Assembly: GCA_965240325.2 (NCBI GenBank)
Contig: OZ251223.1
Span: 744,001-808,000, forward strand
Source of the DNA: Rebecca billardiae RCC1528
Taxonomy: Eukaryota > Haptophyta
Direction: 5' to 3'
Length of the DNA stretch: 64,000 bases
The position numbers and the translations under genes were made by a program. The notes beneath the pieces were generated by a model. It made no database searches. It was not told where the DNA came from and saw only the letters and a list, made by a program, of their open reading frames with translations. Positions 61,227 to 64,000 of the stretch are shown here, in pieces. Each line of letters opens with the position of its first letter. Within the stretch, counting starts at the first letter, position 1.

Positions 61227-62604
61227 TCACGCGGCCAGGGCGCCGCACACGGCAAAGCTGGCGGCAGCGCGCCGCACGCACGTCCTCGTCGGATGCTGGC
61301 TGTCCCCAAGCCGCACGATGCCGCTGGCATCTGCCTGCGGCAGCGCCTGCGGTGCAGCGCTCTGCTTGCGGGGCTGGGCGCGGGGAGCGCTGCTGCCAGG
61401 CAGCGGCTTGAGCTCCATGTCGGCGAGGGGGTTGAGCGCTGAGTCGTCGGCCATCGTGCGCGCACCGGCGGGCACAGAGTGAGGCGCCTGCCTACGGCTA
61501 TCATCGGGTATCTCGACGGTGGCGTCGTCACGCTCTTCGCCCGGCCGCAGCGCACACGCGGCGTCACGGGGCCCGGAGAGGCCGATGCCCTCCGCGCGGA
61601 GCGCGCCCACCGCGGCGTTTGCGAGCGGCACGCCCGCCGCGTGGTCGGGTATCATCAGCCGGTACGCCGCGCCAGTGTCGCGCGCGAGCGCCGCCGCGGC
61701 GAGGCGAACCGCCTCCTCCGCCTCGGGCGCGTGCTGGTGCGCCCCGCGCTCCTCGAGCGGGCGCAGCATGTCGTCCAGCACGCCGTACAGGCAGTACGCC
61801 ACCTGGCGCGCGCGCAGCAGCTGCTCCGCCTGCAGGCTCGGCACGTCCGCCAGCGGCGGCGGGAAGTCCAGGGCGCTCACCTGGCGGGCGCGAGAGAGGG
61901 CGGGCCGCGGGGGGTGAGCACCGGGCTCGCACGCTGGGATGGCCGCACAGGCGCACCGCAGGCCAGAGCGCGCTCAGCCGCTACGCGCGAGAGCGCGCAC
62001 CGACGGCTCGCACGCGGCGCTCGCGACTCTGCGCCGCTTGTGTGGTTGCGGGCGGAGAGGCTGGCTGCGACGCGCGCCGCCGCTGGGCCTCGCCACCTCC
62101 TCGACCGTATCCGCCGCGGACGCCGCCGCGTCGGGCGCGCTCATGCCGGAGCCGCCGCCGCCGCCGTCGGTGCTGTCCTGCTCTGAGCGCGCGTGGCGGA
62201 CCGCCTCCTCAAAGGCGCGCGCGAGCAATCGGTTGGCTGTGCGCGGCGGTGGCCCAGAGGGGTCGAACGCCGTGAGTTGCTGCGCGGCGGACCAGATGTA
62301 CTTCAGGTCACCGAAGGAGAACACGAGAGTCGCGTCACGGCCCATTGGGCGCGTGGCCACGATCTCTGGCGGGGCAGACTGCACATCGCACACGCGAGCC
62401 GGCCACGCCGGGAAGCCGCGGAGCTGCGCGCACGGCACATCAGGGGGCGCATGCGGTCAAAGGCGCGGCGGGGGGGGCGCGACACCAGCACGTTCACGCC
62501 GATCGGCGCGTGCCCCGAGCGCGTGCCAGGCGCACAGGACGCGCTCCGTCCTGCGCGCGCGTGCACACCTTGACCCAGACCAGCTCACCCGCGCCAAACG
62601 GCAT
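61227..62604 (-). CDS. PWWP-domain chromatin protein
   Basis: Three exons: 62604-62569 (12 codons), 62423-62001 and 61880-61227; introns of 145 nt (donor GTGTGC) and 120 nt (GTGCGC), both phase 0. The protein is 370 residues. Splicing joins MPFGAGELVWVK to LRGFPAWPARV, giving an N-terminal PWWP domain: GELVWVKLRGFPAWPARV, then ATLVFSFGDLKYIW as the FFG-type strand and LTAF. PWWP domains bind nucleosomes with methylated H3K36 and DNA through an aromatic cage (Trp, Trp/Tyr, Phe). The first exon is too short to find by length alone, but it restores the domain exactly. The rest has a basic patch (PHKRRRVAS) and an unidentified helical region (AEQLLRARQVAYCLYGVLDD). The second donor could instead be at GTGGCG (about 62080), which would shorten exon 2 in frame. 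Confidence 0.8.
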
Positions 62605-64000
62605 GCGGCCCGGAGCCGTGCGACCGGCGGTGTCTTGTGTACGACCGATCGAGCGCTCTGGCACAGGACGTGCAGCAGCGCACGCCGAGTGCTGCTGGCC
62701 CCGCCCCCCGGCACGAACGTCGACTGGCGTCTAAGCCGCCGACGCGGGCCGCTTGATCTGCCTGCGCGAGAAGGCGCGACGGCGCGTGTTCGATTTGCAG
62801 TCACCGCTCGGCACACCGGCCGAACTCGCCGACGAAACTGTACGGACCGACGTACGGCGCGCGTTGTCCGCGGCGGCTGCAACCAAGGGAGGTCCCTTGC
62901 TGCAACCCCCCTGGCCCTGCGCGGGCCTCGGCGACGACCTGGACTCTCACTCACAGTGAGCGGGAATGAAGACTCGATCATCAGTGGACTGTGACGACTT
63001 CTTGCCACCAGTGGCGGGACCGCGGGAGTGTCGCTGCACCCCGCCCCGCCGGGGACTGCCCGCCCTAGGAGTTTGGATCTGCCCGCAGCATCGCTGCATC
63101 GCCTGCGCCACTGCCGCCAGCGTCGGAGCTCTCCGACTAAGGCGGCAGGCGCCGGGCCGCCATCATCCGAAATGAAAATCGGGGCGTCACATTCTCCGCA
63201 GCCACGATTACTGTAGAGCTTATTAGGCACGATGCGGGCAGTGAGCTTGCTAATGCTAAGGCACTGAGCCACTGGCACAGTGAGGGACTGAGGGCAGTCA
63301 CTGAGTCAGTCGGAACCGGGCCCGCGCCGCGCGGGGGGGAGTCAACCGATGCCATGTACATAATGTCACGTCGTTCGGACCGCTGGGCACTGCCAGTGCC
63401 ACTAGACTGACCGGCAGCAGGCTGTACCGCTGTAGCTGTAGGCGTAGCTAATTAGATTTTTAGTTTAGCTTATAGTTACTCGGTGATTCCAGGCACCGGC
63501 GCAGTAAGCGCATAGCCATAAGCCATCGGCCAGTGCCTGACTGAGCCGAGTGTGCACGTTATGCCGTGAGGATAAAAGTTATTAGTAGTTATCTGCGCGG
63601 CATGACTGGCGCTTCATCTTCATGTACATATATATATATATATACACATATATATATATATACACTCGCCCCACGGGCGGCCACACGTGACCTGTTAAGA
63701 TGAGGTCACGGTAGCCGCGCCGGCGCGCGCGCGGAGAGGCGAGGAAGTGGTGTTTCGCGGAAAAACGCTCTGTAGCATTGTGCTCAACCCATGTGGGCAC
63801 CCGCTCCACAAGTTTGCGGTACGCCAAACCGCACACAGCGGCCTGAGCAGCTCCCAGACTGAGTTTCGCTCTTGAAGCCTGGTTTTGGGCCAGATCTTGG
63901 TGTGGATGTAGCGCGGCGAGGAGGCGCCGGGCGCGCGCCCGAGCTGCGTGCTGCCACTCGCCATGACCCATAGACATCGTCCGTCGCGAACGACCTGGCT
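62605..64000. other. Right end of the window, no gene supported
   Basis: 1.4 kb with the PWWP promoter next to 62605, CpG-rich DNA to about 63130, and TA-rich microsatellites at 63626-63661. A minus-strand frame at 63582-63977 partly translates the microsatellite and shows no family. A gene could begin beyond the window. Confidence 0.45.

Noticed and set aside
63582-63977. 131-codon minus-strand frame at the window end
   Set aside because: Its end translates a TA microsatellite and no family motif is visible; it may be part of a gene outside the window but cannot be supported.

Overview
The window is nuclear DNA from a eukaryotic microalga, most likely a haptophyte or another alga with a secondary plastid. 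Genes are very GC-rich and carry short spliceosomal introns (91-335 nt). Intergenic DNA is more AT-rich and contains (TA)n runs, other microsatellites and dispersed repeats. An ARMC3-type protein points to a flagellate. Two proteins (CPBP protease, MAPEG-like) start with a secretory-type signal, as plastid proteins of secondary-plastid algae do. No rRNA, tRNA or CRISPR array was seen. The taxonomic call is an inference from style, not from a marker gene.

Layout. 1-8.7 kb: the 3' part of a glycosyltransferase gene; the divergent pair CTF8 / CCT-eta chaperonin; the divergent pair ETF-alpha / CPBP protease. 10.6-19.3 kb, all on the minus strand: a homeodomain protein, a 1417-residue ARMC3-like armadillo protein and an F-box/RCC1 protein. 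20.6-22.6 kb: a divergent pair of a MAPEG-like membrane protein and a sulfotransferase-like protein. 22.8-26.9 kb: repeats and decayed elements. 27-31.4 kb: a BAP31-like ER protein paired with the U1A spliceosomal protein, then a tail-anchored protein paired with a PA-SURF4 fusion. 32-36.7 kb: a chromodomain-KDM3 histone demethylase. 38.6-42.2 kb: a coiled-coil protein paired with a SEL1-MYND protein. 42.5-44.2 kb: an unusual DNA element bounded by two facing arrays of a 16-bp motif. 46.8-50.5 kb: a MORN-PHD-ELM2-SANT protein. 50.6-53.5 kb: a gene-free stretch bounded by 37-bp inverted repeats. 53.8-58.1 kb: a WD40/coiled-coil protein and a NEMP-family nuclear-envelope protein. 58.7-60.7 kb: a second copy of the ~1.95-kb repeat at 22.8 kb. 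61.2-62.6 kb: a PWWP protein.

The genes do not form one pathway, but two themes stand out. Several genes encode chromatin or nuclear proteins (CTF8, homeodomain, chromo-KDM3, PHD-ELM2-SANT, PWWP, NEMP, U1A), and three have unusual domain fusions. Genes are often arranged as head-to-head pairs with 63-248 bp between start codons, so shared promoters are likely. Of the 15 introns I could place by protein homology and reading frame, 14 begin GTGCGC, GTGTGC or GTGCGG instead of the usual GTRAGT, and 13 lie in phase 0.

The best candidates for something undescribed are the 42519-44219 element with its mirrored motif arrays, the PA-SURF4 fusion and the MORN-PHD-ELM2-SANT fusion.
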